DNA of 64,000 nucleotides from Streptomyces sp. JB150 (GCF_011193355.1 NZ_CP049780.1:4785522-4849521); one strand, 5' to 3'. Counted from the stretch's first letter, positions 53,081-62,179 are shown. Made by a program: numbers and translations. The notes: a model not told the origin generated them from the letters alone.

Positions 53081-53156
53081 CCGGCAGCCGGGAGGACCGC
53101 CGTCAGCGGCCGGCTATTCGTTGGCCGCGCGCCGCCGCGTTCGCGACGATCAGTTC

Positions 53157-54026
53157 ATGGACGGCCACCACATCCCCAGCGAGCGCAACCCCAGCCAGCA
53201 CACCCCCGGTCAGGACAGCTCCGCTCAGCACACCCCCAGTCAGCCCACCCGCACCTTCGACGAACTCGTCGCCGAGGGAGCCTCCGTCCCGACCGAGGGC
53301 TGGGACTTCTCCTGGTTCGAGGGCCGGGCCACCGAGGCGCGGCCCTCCTGGCGGTACGCCGAGTCGCTGGCCGGGCGGCTCGGCGCCGCCACCGCCGTAC
53401 TGGACATCCAGACCGGGGGAGGGGAGGTCCTGGACTTCGCCCTCGGCCGGGCGGCCTCCGCGCCGGCGCTCCTCGCCGCCACCGAGGGCTGGCCGCCGAA
53501 CGTCGCCAAGGCCACCGCCCTGCTCGGGCCGCGCGGTGTCGTGGTCGTGGCCGCCCCGGAGGACGCGCCGTTGCCGTTCGCGGACGGCGCGTTCGACCTG
53601 GTCGTCAGCCGGCACCCCGTCACACCGCACTGGGCCGAGATCGCGCGGGTGCTCCAGCCGGGCGGCACGTACTTCGCCCAGCACGTCGGGCCGGCCAGCG
53701 TCTTCGAGCTGGTGGAGTACTTCCTGGGGCCCCAGCCCGAGGAGGTACGCCGCGGGCGCGACCCGGAGCGGGAACGCGCCGACGCCGAGGCCACGGGGCT
53801 GGAGGTCGTGGACCTGCGGGCGGAGCGGCTGCGGGTCGAGTTCCACGACATCGCCGCCGTCGTGCACTTCCTGCGGAAGGTGGTGTGGATGGTGCCCGGC
53901 TTCACCGTCGAGGCGTACGAGCCGCGACTGCGGGCGCTGCACGAGCTGATCCAGGCGGAGGGCGCGTTCGTCGCGCACAGCACCCGGCACCTGTTCGTGG
54001 CCCGGAAGCCCGCCTGCGTCGCGTAA
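53157..54026 (+). CDS. Class I SAM-dependent methyltransferase
   Basis: 289 residues from ATG 53157. The first 40 residues are a low-complexity His/Ser/Gln/Thr extension (NPSQHTPGQDSSAQHTPSQ). The Rossmann-like core has a SAM motif region VLDIQTGGGEVLDFAL, the acidic loop and FADGAFDLVVSRHPVTPHWAEIARVLQPGGTYFAQHVG. The C-terminal part has VHFLRKVVWMVPGF and ends HLFVARKP. Most like small-molecule methyltransferases of the UbiE type; substrate unknown. Confidence 0.85.
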   Translation: MDGHHIPSERNPSQHTPGQDSSAQHTPSQPTRTFDELVAEGASVPTEGWDFSWFEGRATEARPSWRYAESLAGRLGAATAVLDIQTGGGEVLDFALGRAASAPALLAATEGWPPNVAKATALLGPRGVVVVAAPEDAPLPFADGAFDLVVSRHPVTPHWAEIARVLQPGGTYFAQHVGPASVFELVEYFLGPQPEEVRRGRDPERERADAEATGLEVVDLRAERLRVEFHDIAAVVHFLRKVVWMVPGFTVEAYEPRLRALHELIQAEGAFVAHSTRHLFVARKPACVA

Positions 54027-54046
54027 GCCCGCCTGCCCGTGAGCCC

Positions 54047-54092
54047 GCTTGCGCCCGGAAGTCCGCTTGCGCCCGGAAGTCCGCTTGCGCCC
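54047..54092. repeat. 18-bp tandem repeat after methyltransferase gene
   Basis: Two full copies and one partial copy of an 18-bp unit (GCTTGCGCCCGGAAGTCC), starting 21 bp after the methyltransferase stop. The coding end just upstream has related GCCCGGAAGCCCG. The remainder of the 738-bp gene-poor region to 54764 has no supported protein gene; a candidate small RNA lies at about 54520-54594. Confidence 0.8.
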
Positions 54093-54519
54093 GTAGGCCC
54101 ACCCGCCCGTAGGCCACCTGATTGCCTTGATTTCCTCCCCAGTCCCACCAGCCACTTTATTCACACTGTTTTCACATCGTTATGGGGAACGGCTCGATCC
54201 GCCCCCTCCCCTCACGTAAGTTCGGACCAAGGCAATTCGCGTGAGCAAAGCTGCGCGGGCGGTACCGCGCAGTGGAGGGGCTGCACGGTGCCCGGCCTGA
54301 CCTCCGCTTTCGTCTCCCCCGACGCGGAACGATTCCCCGCCGGCCGCGCGTCAAGCCGTTGCCGTCGCGTTCGTGTCGCCCGCAAGAGGGACCCCGCGAG
54401 GGTCCGGCCCGAGACTGTGAAACGGCCGGAACCCCTTGTGAAAGGCGCCTTCCGCGACCAGCGGGGCGTTGCCGGGCGACTTCGGAGAGTAGTTGTGGCG
54501 CGCCGATGTGCGCGCCGGC

Positions 54520-54594
54520 CCTTACGAAGGGTTATGGTGGAAACCCCCCCTCGGGCCGGTCCGTCTCCCCCCCACGGACCGGCCCGTTTCTTTT
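54520..54594 (+). ncRNA. Possible 6C-like small RNA with terminator
   Basis: Two C-runs of seven occur here, the second in the loop of a perfect 13-bp terminator hairpin followed by a T-run. The actinobacterial 6C RNA motif is two hairpins with loops of six or more cytosines, the second acting as terminator, so this is a candidate. The first hairpin and the start point are not defined from sequence alone. No protein gene ends near here to need such a terminator. Confidence 0.4.
54552..54586 (+). terminator. Strong intrinsic terminator
   Basis: Perfect 13-bp stem CGGGCCGGTCCGT / ACGGACCGGCCCG, loop CTCCCCCCC, followed by TTTCTTTT. It is one of the few hairpins here with a real T-run. Confidence 0.85.
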
Positions 54595-54764
54595 CCCCTT
54601 CGCCGGGCCCCGGAAACGGCTGCGCCCGTCCGCAGGAGTAGGCTTCGCCCCCGGGGACCGCCATACGGACAGGGGCGCACCCGTATCCGCGCCCGGCCAT
54701 CAGGCGCCGCAGGCGCGCCGTGCCCGTCCCCTGTCCGATCCGCACCGGAGGGGCTGACAATCAC

Positions 54765-55538
54765 GTGAACCTGCGCGACAAGCTGCGCGGCCTGCTGGTC
54801 AGGCTCTACGCACGCCGGGTGGAAGGCCACCTGGACCACGCTCAGGTGCCCAAGCACATCGGCGTGATCATGGACGGCAACCGCCGCTGGGCGAAGGCGG
54901 CGGGCTCCAGCACCGTGCACGGCCACCGGGCCGGCGCCGAGAAGATCGAGGAGTTCCTCGGCTGGTGCACCGAGACGGACGTCGAGGTCGTCACGCTCTG
55001 GCTGCTGTCGACGGACAACTTCGACCGGCCGCGGGAGGAACTGGTCCCGCTGCTCGGCATCATCGAGGACGTCGTGCGCACCCTCGCCGCCGACGGCCGC
55101 TGGCGGGTGCACCACGTGGGCACCATGGACCTGCTGCCGGCGGGCATGCAGACCACCCTGAAGGAGGCCGAGGAGGCCACCGCCCACATCGACGGGATAC
55201 TGGTCAACGTCGCCATCGGCTACGGCGGCCGGCAGGAGATCGCCGACGCGGTCCGCTCGATGCTGCACGAGGCGGCCGAGCGGGGCACCTCCCTGACGGA
55301 GCTGGCCGAGGCCGTCGACATCGACATGATCGGCCGTCACCTGTACACCGGCGACCAGCCCGACCCCGACCTGGTCATCCGCACCAGCGGCGAGCAGCGG
55401 CTGTCCGGATTCATGCTGTGGCAGACGGCCCATTCGGAGTACTACTTCTGCGACGTTTTCTGGCCGGCCTTCCGCAAGGTCGACTTCCTGCGTGCCCTGC
55501 GCGACTACGCGGCACGCCACCGCCGTTACGGCGGCTGA
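54765..55538 (+). CDS. uppS: Isoprenyl (cis-prenyl) transferase
   Basis: 257 residues from GTG 54765; GGAGGGG lies 13 bases upstream, and GTG 54720 is a longer alternative. cis-Prenyltransferase family: HIGVIMDGNRRWAKAAG (catalytic Asp), GHRAGAEKIEEFLGWC, WLLSTDNFDRPREEL, VNVAIGYGGRQEIADAV, DLVIRTSGEQRLSGFMLWQTAHSEYYF (RTSGEQRLSGF motif). It condenses isopentenyl diphosphate to polyprenyl diphosphates, most likely undecaprenyl carriers for cell-wall synthesis. Streptomycetes often carry more than one copy. A downstream weak hairpin (GGGGT/ACCCC) follows the stop. Confidence 0.9.
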   Translation: MNLRDKLRGLLVRLYARRVEGHLDHAQVPKHIGVIMDGNRRWAKAAGSSTVHGHRAGAEKIEEFLGWCTETDVEVVTLWLLSTDNFDRPREELVPLLGIIEDVVRTLAADGRWRVHHVGTMDLLPAGMQTTLKEAEEATAHIDGILVNVAIGYGGRQEIADAVRSMLHEAAERGTSLTELAEAVDIDMIGRHLYTGDQPDPDLVIRTSGEQRLSGFMLWQTAHSEYYFCDVFWPAFRKVDFLRALRDYAARHRRYGG

Positions 55539-55799
55539 CGCACGAAAGTCCCCCTGAGGGGTGTACGGGTACCCCCTCCGGCGCGGGGCAAACGCCGGCA
55601 AGACGGCGCATGTCACCAGGAGTTCACCGGCGCGCCGTCATATGCCGTGGCATGGCATCGCCTGTTCGAGGGCATAGACCAGACAGGTCGACGCCCGAAC
55701 CACGGGTGTCGGATCTCAGCGGGCGGCACGGGGTCGTCCGCCCGGGAGGTCCTTTGCACCAGCCCCACCGTGCGGTCTCGGCACGGAAGCAGCGGCGGA

Positions 55800-55816
55800 G
55801 GGCCGGTTTCCGGCCC
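55800..55816. other. Hairpin in 379-bp gap before phoH2
   Basis: Perfect 7-bp stem GGGCCGG / CCGGCCC with loop TTT, about 100 bp before the PhoH2 start. The rest of the uppS-phoH2 gap (55539-55917) has no gene that I can support and probably contains the phoH2 promoter and leader. Confidence 0.5.
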
Positions 55817-55917
55817 GCGGTGCACGAGGGCCGTCGACCGGCCTGGATCTTTCCCGCCTCCCGGCCCAGCTTCCGCTCCGTCGCTCCCCGACCTCATCCG
55901 AGGGGGTACGTCCTTCC

Positions 55918-57243
55918 GTGGTGACCAGCGCACAGCGCCACAAGCCAGACCGGCGCACCTATGTTCTCGACACCAGCGTCCTGCTGGCCGACCCGAACGC
56001 TCTGAGCCGCTTCGACGAGCACGAGGTCGTGCTGCCCGTCGTCGTGGTCACGGAGCTGGAGGCCAAGCGGCACCATCCCGAACTCGGCTACTTCGCCCGG
56101 CAGGCCCTGCGCCTGCTCGACGACCTCCGGGTGCGGTACGGGCGTCTCGACGCCCCCATCCCCACCGGCGACCTCGGCGGGACCGTGCGTGTCGAGCTCA
56201 ACCACTCGGACCCCAGCGTGCTGCCCAGCGGCTACCGCCTGGGGGACAACGACTCCCGCATCCTCGCGGTCGCCCGCAACCTGCAGGCCGAGGGGTTCGA
56301 CGTCACCGTCGTGTCGAAGGACCTGCCGCTGAGGATCAAGGCCTCCTCGGTCGGCCTGCTGGCCGAGGAGTACCGCGCGGAGCTCGCCATCACGGACTCC
56401 TCCGGCTGGACCGGGATGTCCGAACTGACCCTGGCGGCCGAGCAGGTGGACATCCTCTTCGAGGAAGGGCACATCCACGTCCCCGAGGCGGCGGACCTGC
56501 CCGTGCACACGGGCCTGACCATCCACTCCGAGCGCGGCCGGGCCCTCGGCCGGGTGACGCCGGACGGCATGGTCCGGCTGGTGCGCGGCGACCGGGAGGC
56601 GTTCGGCATCAAGGGGCGCAGCGCCGAGCAGCGCATCGCGCTCGACCTGCTGCTCGACCCGGAGGTGGGGATCGTCTCGATGGGCGGCCGGGCCGGCACC
56701 GGCAAGTCGGCGCTGGCACTGTGCGCGGGCCTGGAGGCGGTGCTGGAGCGCCGCCAGCACGAGAAGATCATGGTCTTCCGCCCGCTGTACGCGGTCGGCG
56801 GGCAGGAGCTGGGCTATCTGCCCGGCACCGAGGCGGAGAAGATGAGCCCCTGGGCGCAGGCCGTCTTCGACACCCTCTCGGCGGTCACCAGCCGCGAGGT
56901 CATCGAGGAGGTCACCGCGCGCGGCATGCTGGAGGTGCTGCCGCTCACCCACATCCGCGGGCGCTCGCTGCACGACGCGTTCGTCATCGTGGACGAGGCC
57001 CAGTCGCTGGAGCGGAACGTCCTGCTGACCGTCCTGTCGCGGATCGGGGCGAATTCCCGGGTGGTGCTCACCCATGACGTGGCCCAGCGGGACAACCTCC
57101 GGGTCGGGCGCTACGACGGTGTCGTCGCCGTCGTGGAGAGGCTGAAGGGGCATCCGCTGTTCGCGCACGTCACCCTCAACCGGTCCGAGAGGTCCCAGAT
57201 CGCCGCCCTTGTGACCGAAATGCTGGAGGAAGGGCAGATCTGA
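55918..57243 (+). CDS. PhoH2-type protein (PIN domain + PhoH ATPase)
   Basis: 441 residues from GTG 55918. An N-terminal PIN domain ([15 protein letters not shown] with Asp18; [29 protein letters not shown] with Asp110/Asp112) is fused to a PhoH ATPase: Walker A GRAGTGKS at 257-264, and [23 protein letters not shown] as Walker B. PhoH2 proteins in actinobacteria have been described as sequence-specific RNA helicase/ribonucleases, often linked to toxin-antitoxin-like function. No antitoxin-like small gene is visible just upstream. Followed by a strong terminator. Confidence 0.93.
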   Translation: MVTSAQRHKPDRRTYVLDTSVLLADPNALSRFDEHEVVLPVVVVTELEAKRHHPELGYFARQALRLLDDLRVRYGRLDAPIPTGDLGGTVRVELNHSDPSVLPSGYRLGDNDSRILAVARNLQAEGFDVTVVSKDLPLRIKASSVGLLAEEYRAELAITDSSGWTGMSELTLAAEQVDILFEEGHIHVPEAADLPVHTGLTIHSERGRALGRVTPDGMVRLVRGDREAFGIKGRSAEQRIALDLLLDPEVGIVSMGGRAGTGKSALALCAGLEAVLERRQHEKIMVFRPLYAVGGQELGYLPGTEAEKMSPWAQAVFDTLSAVTSREVIEEVTARGMLEVLPLTHIRGRSLHDAFVIVDEAQSLERNVLLTVLSRIGANSRVVLTHDVAQRDNLRVGRYDGVVAVVERLKGHPLFAHVTLNRSERSQIAALVTEMLEEGQI

Positions 57244-57299
57244 TCCGCTTGTCACCCTCTGATCCACTCGTCCCATCCGCGGGCGACAGCGGGTGACTT

Positions 57300-57340
57300 G
57301 GCGCCGTCCGGAAAGGCGAAGAGCCTAGCCGGACGGCGCC
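57300..57340 (+). terminator. Terminator after phoH2
   Basis: 12-bp perfect stem GGCGCCGTCCGG / CCGGACGGCGCC with a 17-nt loop that itself can pair (GGCG...AGCC), 57 bp after the stop. Confidence 0.75.
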
Positions 57341-57342
57341 TT

Positions 57343-57687
57343 CGCTCGTGCGGAAACCGCGAAATCCCGGGGGTCGAACGGGATGTGAGCTTTCACACGC
57401 AACTCGGAATTGCCTCACGGCGTCGCCTTGCGGCAGAGTCTCACTCCTGTCAGGCCCCGCATACGACACACCTGTATCCGTACCCCCAGCGGTACGGGAC
57501 AACTGAAGTACCCCGCTAACTCCATAGCAACCGTCGTATGCCGCCCGAGCACCATGCGGCGCTCCCCGCGGGGGAGTTGCCCACCGGGCCCGCGCCTTCC
57601 GTGACCCCGTAGTTGGGGAGGCCAGTGCCAGGGGCACGATTGCGTCCGCCAGGGTCACCGAAGCGGGCGATGCTGGAAGGAAACCGT
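57343..57687 (+). promoter_or_regulatory. Long structured leader upstream of SLT gene
   Basis: About 345 bp without a supported ORF, containing several inverted repeats, for example CTCCCC-GC-GGGGAG-like at about 57565-57580 and TGCC-AGG-GGCA near 57626. Segments such as CCGCTAACTCCATAGC resemble parts of ydaO-type (c-di-AMP) riboswitches, which precede cell-wall hydrolase genes in streptomycetes. The match is by eye and incomplete. Confidence 0.35.
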
Positions 57688-58395
57688 GTGAGCCGGATTT
57701 CGGTCCGGGGACTCGCAGTGGCCTCGGCCACCGCGGTCACCGCAGTCGGAAGCGTCGTCGGCGTTGCCTCGGGCAGCACCGCGCAGAACAACGACGCCGA
57801 GGCGGCGGCAACCGACCTGACGCTCCTCGCGGACATACCCGCGGGCCAACAGGCCCAGGTGCAGACCGCCTCCCTGACGCAGCAGGCCGACGTCCAGGCC
57901 ATCGCCGCGGACGCGAGCGCCAAGAAGGACGCCGAGGAGGCGGCCCGCAAGAAGGCCGCCGAGACCGCGATCGCGAAGAAGGAGCAGGCCGAGAAGGCCG
58001 CTCAGGAGGCCAAGGAAGCCAAGGAGCGCGAGGAGGCCGAGCAGAAGGCCAGCCGCGACGCCGCCCGGGCCGACGCCTCCACCTTCGCCGTCCAGAGCTC
58101 GTACTCCATCGCGCAGATCCAGTCGATGGCGCGCCAGATGGTGCCCGGCGACCAGTGGACCTGCTTCAGCAACATCGTGGACCACGAGTCCGACTGGAAC
58201 TACCGCGCGGTCAACCCCTCTTCCGGCGCCTACGGTCTCTTCCAGGCGCTGCCCGGGTCCAAGATGGCGTCCGTCGGCGCCGACTGGCAGACCAACCCGG
58301 CCACGCAGATCAAGTGGGGCCTCAACTACATGAACGACCGCTACGGCAGCCCCTGCGGCGCCTGGTCGTTCTGGCAGGCCAACCACTGGTACTAG
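57688..58395 (+). CDS. Secreted transglycosylase SLT-domain protein
   Basis: 235 residues from GTG 57688, chosen over ATG 57670 for the GGAAGG seven bases upstream. A signal peptide (VRGLAVASATAVTAVGSVVGVASGSTA) leads to a long Ala/Glu/Lys coiled coil (about 75-140, KKDAEEAARKKAAETAIAKKEQ). The C-terminal SLT-like lysozyme domain starts at about QIQSMARQMV and has the catalytic Glu in NIVDHESDWNYRAVNPSSGAYGLFQALPG. It cleaves peptidoglycan outside the cell. The coiled coil probably spans or binds the wall. Regulated perhaps through its long leader. Confidence 0.9.
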   Translation: MSRISVRGLAVASATAVTAVGSVVGVASGSTAQNNDAEAAATDLTLLADIPAGQQAQVQTASLTQQADVQAIAADASAKKDAEEAARKKAAETAIAKKEQAEKAAQEAKEAKEREEAEQKASRDAARADASTFAVQSSYSIAQIQSMARQMVPGDQWTCFSNIVDHESDWNYRAVNPSSGAYGLFQALPGSKMASVGADWQTNPATQIKWGLNYMNDRYGSPCGAWSFWQANHWY

Positions 58396-58440
58396 GCCGC
58401 CCCCCGCGACCTGCGGTCTGCACCCCGCCCGGCTTCGCGC

Positions 58441-58469
58441 AGCCCCTCACCGTTCTACGGTGAGGGGCT
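58441..58469 (+). terminator. Terminator after SLT gene
   Basis: 12-bp perfect stem AGCCCCTCACCG / CGGTGAGGGGCT with a 5-nt loop, 45 bp after the stop. Confidence 0.85.
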
Positions 58470-58542
58470 TTCGCCCTGTACGGTCTGTCGGGACGACTCC
58501 AGGGAGGAGTGGTGGGGACCCGACGGGGGAGAGGGACGGAAC

Positions 58543-59859
58543 ATGTCGCGAGTGCCAGGGTGGCTCGGCCGGCTGGGCGCCGGACTGAACCGCATGGGCA
58601 GACAGTGGGAGGAACGCCGCGCGGAGGCCGAGCGGGAGCACGCGGACAGCGCACGTGAGCCGGCCGGAACGCCGGCGCAGGTGCCGCCGCCCCCCGGATA
58701 CGCCCCGGCCGTCGCGCCCCGCCCCGACCCGGCGCAGGCCGTGCCGTGGGGCGTCAGGGTCGCCGCCGAGGCCGGCTGGCGGCTGCTGGTGCTGGCGGGC
58801 ACCGTCTGGGTGCTCATGCGGGTCATCAGCGCCGTCCAGCTCGTGGTGCTGGCCTTCGTCGCCGCGCTGCTGATGACGGCGCTGCTGCAGCCGACCGTCG
58901 GCCGGCTGCGCCGCCTCGGGGTGCCGCGCGGCCTGGCCACCGCGCTGGCCGCGCTGCTCGGGTTCGTGGTGATGGGCCTGGTCGGCTGGTTCGTGACCTG
59001 GCAGGTCATGGAGAACATCGACGACCTCTCCGACCAGGTGCAGGACGGCATCGACGAGCTGCGCCGCTGGCTGCTGGACAGCCCGTTCCACGTCACCGAC
59101 AAGCAGATCAACGACATCGCGGAGAACCTGCGCGAGGCGATCGGCGCCAACACCGACCAGATCACCTCGGCCGGTCTGGAGGGCGTGACGGTCGTCGTCG
59201 AGACGCTGACCGGCATCCTGCTCGCCGTCTTCTCCACGCTCTTCCTGCTCTACGACGGCCGGCGCATCTGGGAGTGGACGCTGAGGCTGGTCCCGGCCGC
59301 CGCCCGGCCCGGTGTGGCGGGCGCGGGGCCGCGGGCCTGGCGGACGCTGACGGCGTATGTGCGCGGCACGGTGATAGTGGCCCTGATCGACGCCATCTTC
59401 ATCGGCCTCGGCATCTACTTCCTGGACGTGCCGATGGCCGTGCCGCTGGCGGTGTTCATCTTCCTGTTCGCCTTCATCCCGCTGGTCGGCGCCGTGGTCT
59501 CCGGGGCGCTCGCGGTGGTCGTCGCGCTGGTCACCCAGGGCGTGTTCACCGCCGTGATGACGCTGGTCGTGGTGCTCGCGGTGCAGCAGATCGAGGGGCA
59601 CATCCTGCAGCCGTTCATCCTCGGGCGGGCCGTGCGGGTGCATCCGCTCGCCGTGGTGCTGTCGGTCGCTGCGGGCGGCATGGTCGCCGGGATCGGCGGC
59701 GCGGTGGTCGCCGTACCGCTGGTGGCGGTGACGAACACGGTCGTCGGCTATCTGCGGGCGTACTCCACGGAGTCCACGCTGCGGCACTCCCCGCCGCCGC
59801 ACGGTGCCACGGCGACCGACGCGGCGCCGGGCGTGCCGCCCTCGGAGCCGGGCGCCTGA
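58543..59859 (+). CDS. AI-2E/PerM-family membrane protein
   Basis: 438 residues from ATG 58543. A cytosolic N-terminus with a Glu/Arg helix (RQWEERRAEAEREHADS) and proline linker precedes about eight membrane helices (LLVLAGTVWVLMRVISAVQLVVLAFVAALLM; GLATALAALLGFVVMGLVGWFV; GILLAVFSTLFLLY). Family signatures include YVRGTVIVALIDAIFIGLGIYFLDVP, FAFIPLVGAVVSGALAVVVALV and VQQIEGHILQPFILGRAVRVHPLAVVLSVAAGGMVAGIGGAVVAVPL. Members are proposed efflux or Na+(Li+)/H+ transporters; the substrate here is unknown. Confidence 0.9.
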   Translation: MSRVPGWLGRLGAGLNRMGRQWEERRAEAEREHADSAREPAGTPAQVPPPPGYAPAVAPRPDPAQAVPWGVRVAAEAGWRLLVLAGTVWVLMRVISAVQLVVLAFVAALLMTALLQPTVGRLRRLGVPRGLATALAALLGFVVMGLVGWFVTWQVMENIDDLSDQVQDGIDELRRWLLDSPFHVTDKQINDIAENLREAIGANTDQITSAGLEGVTVVVETLTGILLAVFSTLFLLYDGRRIWEWTLRLVPAAARPGVAGAGPRAWRTLTAYVRGTVIVALIDAIFIGLGIYFLDVPMAVPLAVFIFLFAFIPLVGAVVSGALAVVVALVTQGVFTAVMTLVVVLAVQQIEGHILQPFILGRAVRVHPLAVVLSVAAGGMVAGIGGAVVAVPLVAVTNTVVGYLRAYSTESTLRHSPPPHGATATDAAPGVPPSEPGA

Positions 59860-59875
59860 CCCTTCACGGGAACGC

Positions 59876-59913
59876 CGAAGGCCCCGTCCACCGGTGGGTG
59901 GACGGGGCCTTCG
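59876..59913. terminator. Bidirectional terminator between PerM gene and ahpD
   Basis: 17-bp perfect stem from CGAAGGCCCCGTCCACC to its complement, loop GGTG, between the convergent PerM-like gene and ahpD, so it can serve both strands. Confidence 0.88.
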
Positions 59914-59938
59914 GCGCTTGGTCAGCGAACCGGCCGGG

Positions 59939-60472
59939 TCACTCGGCCAGGACCGCCTCGGCGTCCAGCGTGACGCCGACCGCCTGGATCACGGAGGCGA
60001 TCTTGAAGGCCTCCTGGATCACGTCGCGGTCGAGGCCCGCCTTGCGCAGCACCTGCTCGTGCGAGTCCAGGCACATGCCGCAGCCGTTGATCGCGGACAC
60101 GGCGAACGACCACAGCTCGAAGTCGACCTTGTCGACGCCGGGGTTGCCGATGACGTTCATCCGCAGACCGGCGCGCAGGGTGCCGTACTCGTGGTCGGAC
60201 AGCAGGTGGCGGGTGCGGTAGAAGACGTTGTTCATCGCCATGATGGCCGCCGCGGACTTGGCCGCGGTGTAGGCCTCCGGCGTGAGGTTCGCCTTCGCCT
60301 CCGGCTCCAGCTCACGCAGCACGATCGGGGAGCGCGAGGCGATGGCGGTCGCCAGCACGGTGCCCCACAGCTGCTGGGCGGGGAGGTCGGAGTTGCCGAT
60401 GACCGAACCCAGGTTGAGCTTCAGGTCCTTGGCGTAGTCCGGTATACGGGACTTCAGCGCGTCGAGCGACAT
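59939..60472 (-). CDS. ahpD: Alkyl hydroperoxide reductase AhpD
   Basis: 177 residues from ATG 60472. Carboxymuconolactone-decarboxylase fold with the redox C-x-x-C at Cys131/Cys134 ([12 protein letters not shown]) and His138, as in the mycobacterial AhpD. It reduces AhpC using the lipoamide/dihydrolipoamide system in actinobacteria. Starts 3 bp after the ahpC stop, so the two are cotranscribed and translationally linked. Confidence 0.95.
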   Translation of the reverse strand: MSLDALKSRIPDYAKDLKLNLGSVIGNSDLPAQQLWGTVLATAIASRSPIVLRELEPEAKANLTPEAYTAAKSAAAIMAMNNVFYRTRHLLSDHEYGTLRAGLRMNVIGNPGVDKVDFELWSFAVSAINGCGMCLDSHEQVLRKAGLDRDVIQEAFKIASVIQAVGVTLDAEAVLAE

Positions 60473-60475
60473 GGG

Positions 60476-61030
60476 TCACTCACCAGCCAGCAGCGCGACC
60501 GGGTCCAGGGTCTCGTCGCCCTTGTTCCAGTTGCAGGGGCACAGCTCGTCCGTCTGCAGCGCGTCGAGGACCCGCAGGACCTCCTTGGGGTTACGGCCGA
60601 CGGAGCCGGCGGTCACCATGGTGAACTGGATCTCGTTGTTCTGGTCCACGATGAAGACCGCGCGCTTGGCGAACCCCTCCTCGTCCTCGATGCCGAGGGC
60701 ACGCATCAGCTCGTGCTTGGAGTCGGCCATCATCGGGAACGGCAGGTCGCGCAGGTCGTCGTGGTCCTTGCGCCAGGCGTGGTGGACGAACTCGGAGTCG
60801 CCGGAGAAGCCGAGGACCTGGGCGTCACGGTCGGCGAACTCGTCGTTCAGCTTGCCGAAGGCCGCGATCTCGGTCGGGCACACGAAGGTGAAGTCCTTGG
60901 GCCAGGCGAAGATCACCTTCCACTTGCCCTCGTAGGTCTTGTGGTTGATCTTCTCGAACTCCTTGCCCTTCTCCAGCGAGACGCAGGCGGTCAGTTCGAA
61001 CTCGGGGAACTTGTCACCGACAGTGAGCAC
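60476..61030 (-). CDS. ahpC: Alkyl hydroperoxide reductase AhpC (2-Cys peroxiredoxin)
   Basis: 184 residues from GTG 61030, with AAGGAGA six bases upstream; the in-frame extension to 61120 crosses the promoter. Peroxidatic Cys51 in FTFVCPTE, and the CPC pair Cys164/Cys166 at the C-terminus, typical of actinobacterial AhpC. It detoxifies hydrogen and organic peroxides in the cytosol, with AhpD as reductant. Divergent from oxyR, which is known to regulate ahpCD in Streptomyces coelicolor. Confidence 0.97.
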   Translation of the reverse strand: MLTVGDKFPEFELTACVSLEKGKEFEKINHKTYEGKWKVIFAWPKDFTFVCPTEIAAFGKLNDEFADRDAQVLGFSGDSEFVHHAWRKDHDDLRDLPFPMMADSKHELMRALGIEDEEGFAKRAVFIVDQNNEIQFTMVTAGSVGRNPKEVLRVLDALQTDELCPCNWNKGDETLDPVALLAGE

Positions 61031-61130
61031 TAGCTCTCCTTGCAGCGCAGCGAAGAAACACCCGCTTTTGACGGGTGTTTCCCATGGGTTGGACGAGCAT
61101 GATCGTGGCACAGCGCGCATTGATTAGTGA

Positions 61131-61169
61131 AATAGCTACACTTGGTCGCGTTGATCGGAGGTAGCTATT
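61131..61169. promoter_or_regulatory. Inverted repeat in ahpC-oxyR intergenic region, probable OxyR site
   Basis: Perfect 9-bp arms AATAGCTAC (61131-61139) and GTAGCTATT (61161-61169) separated by 21 bp, in the gap between ahpC and oxyR, the second arm ending one base before the oxyR GTG. ATAG/CTAT elements are typical of OxyR operators, so this is the likely site for both peroxide induction and autoregulation. Confidence 0.65.
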
Positions 61170-61170
61170 A

Positions 61171-62145
61171 GTGACTGTAGGTAACGTGAACCCCATGGGT
61201 CATGCCGGCAAGCGGCGCCAGCCCAGTCTTGCCCAGCTGAGGGCCTTTGCCGCCGTCGCCGAGCATCTCCACTTCCGGGACGCCGCCGCGGCGATCGGCA
61301 TGAGCCAGCCCGCGCTCTCCGGCGCCGTCTCCGCCCTGGAGGAGGTGCTGGGGGTGACCCTCCTCGAGCGTACGACCCGCAAGGTGCTGCTCTCGCCCGC
61401 CGGCGAGCGCCTCGCCGTCCGCGCGAAGGCGGTGCTGGAGGAAGTCGGCGCGCTGATGGAGGAGGCCGAGGCGGTGCGGGCGCCCTTCACCGGGGCGCTG
61501 CGGCTCGGCGTGATCCCGACGGTCGCGCCGTATCTTCTGCCGACCGTGCTGCGCCTCGTCCACGAGCGCTACCCCGATCTCGACCTCCAGGTCCACGAGG
61601 AGCAGACCGCCAACCTCCTCGACGGCCTCACCAGCGGCCGCCTCGACCTGCTGCTGCTCGCGGTGCCGCTGGGGGTGCCGGGGGTGGTGGAACTGCCGTT
61701 GTTCGACGAGGACTTCGTCCTGGTCACCCCGCTCGACCACCGGCTCGGCGGCCGGGAGGGCATCCCGCGCGAGGCGCTGAAGGAACTCAACCTGCTGCTC
61801 CTGGACGAGGGCCACTGCCTGCGCGACCAGGCCCTCGACATCTGCCGCGAGGCCGGCCGTGAGGACGCCCCCGTGACCACCACCGCCGCCGGTCTGTCCA
61901 CCCTCGTCCAGCTGGTCGCGGGCGGCCTCGGCTGCACCCTGCTGCCGCGCACCGCCCTCAAGGTGGAGACCAGCCGCAGCAACCAGCTCCTCACCGGCTA
62001 TTTCGCCGACCCCGCCCCCACCCGCCGCATCGCCCTGGCCATGCGCGCGGGCGCCGCCCGCGGCGCCGAGTACACAGAACTGGCCTCCGCCCTACGCGAC
62101 GCCCTGCGCCCCCTGCCGGTAAGGGTGGTGGAGGACACCGCCTGA
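61171..62145 (+). CDS. oxyR: OxyR-type LysR-family peroxide sensor
   Basis: 324 residues from GTG 61171 (GGAGG ten bases upstream). LysR HTH (QLRAFAAVAEHLHFRDAAAAIGMSQPALSGAVSALEEVLG) and the OxyR-type regulatory domain with the redox pair Cys216 (LLDEGHCLRDQ) and Cys225 (ALDICREAG). Oxidation by H2O2 forms the disulphide and activates ahpCD. Divergent from its target operon, which is the standard streptomycete arrangement. Confidence 0.96.
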   Translation: MTVGNVNPMGHAGKRRQPSLAQLRAFAAVAEHLHFRDAAAAIGMSQPALSGAVSALEEVLGVTLLERTTRKVLLSPAGERLAVRAKAVLEEVGALMEEAEAVRAPFTGALRLGVIPTVAPYLLPTVLRLVHERYPDLDLQVHEEQTANLLDGLTSGRLDLLLLAVPLGVPGVVELPLFDEDFVLVTPLDHRLGGREGIPREALKELNLLLLDEGHCLRDQALDICREAGREDAPVTTTAAGLSTLVQLVAGGLGCTLLPRTALKVETSRSNQLLTGYFADPAPTRRIALAMRAGAARGAEYTELASALRDALRPLPVRVVEDTA

Positions 62146-62179
62146 GGACCCCGGCACGGGCGCAATGGAAAGCCGAGGC

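Noticed and set aside
54160..54186. Promoter-like TTCACA ... TATGGG stretch in AT-rich DNA
   Set aside because: The spacing of 15 bp is short and no gene starts within reach; kept only as an observation.
54288..54641. Open frame from GTG 54288 with a good GGAGGGG site upstream
   Set aside because: The product is basic and low-complexity with no family resemblance, and it runs through the strong terminator at 54552-54586, so it is probably not a gene.
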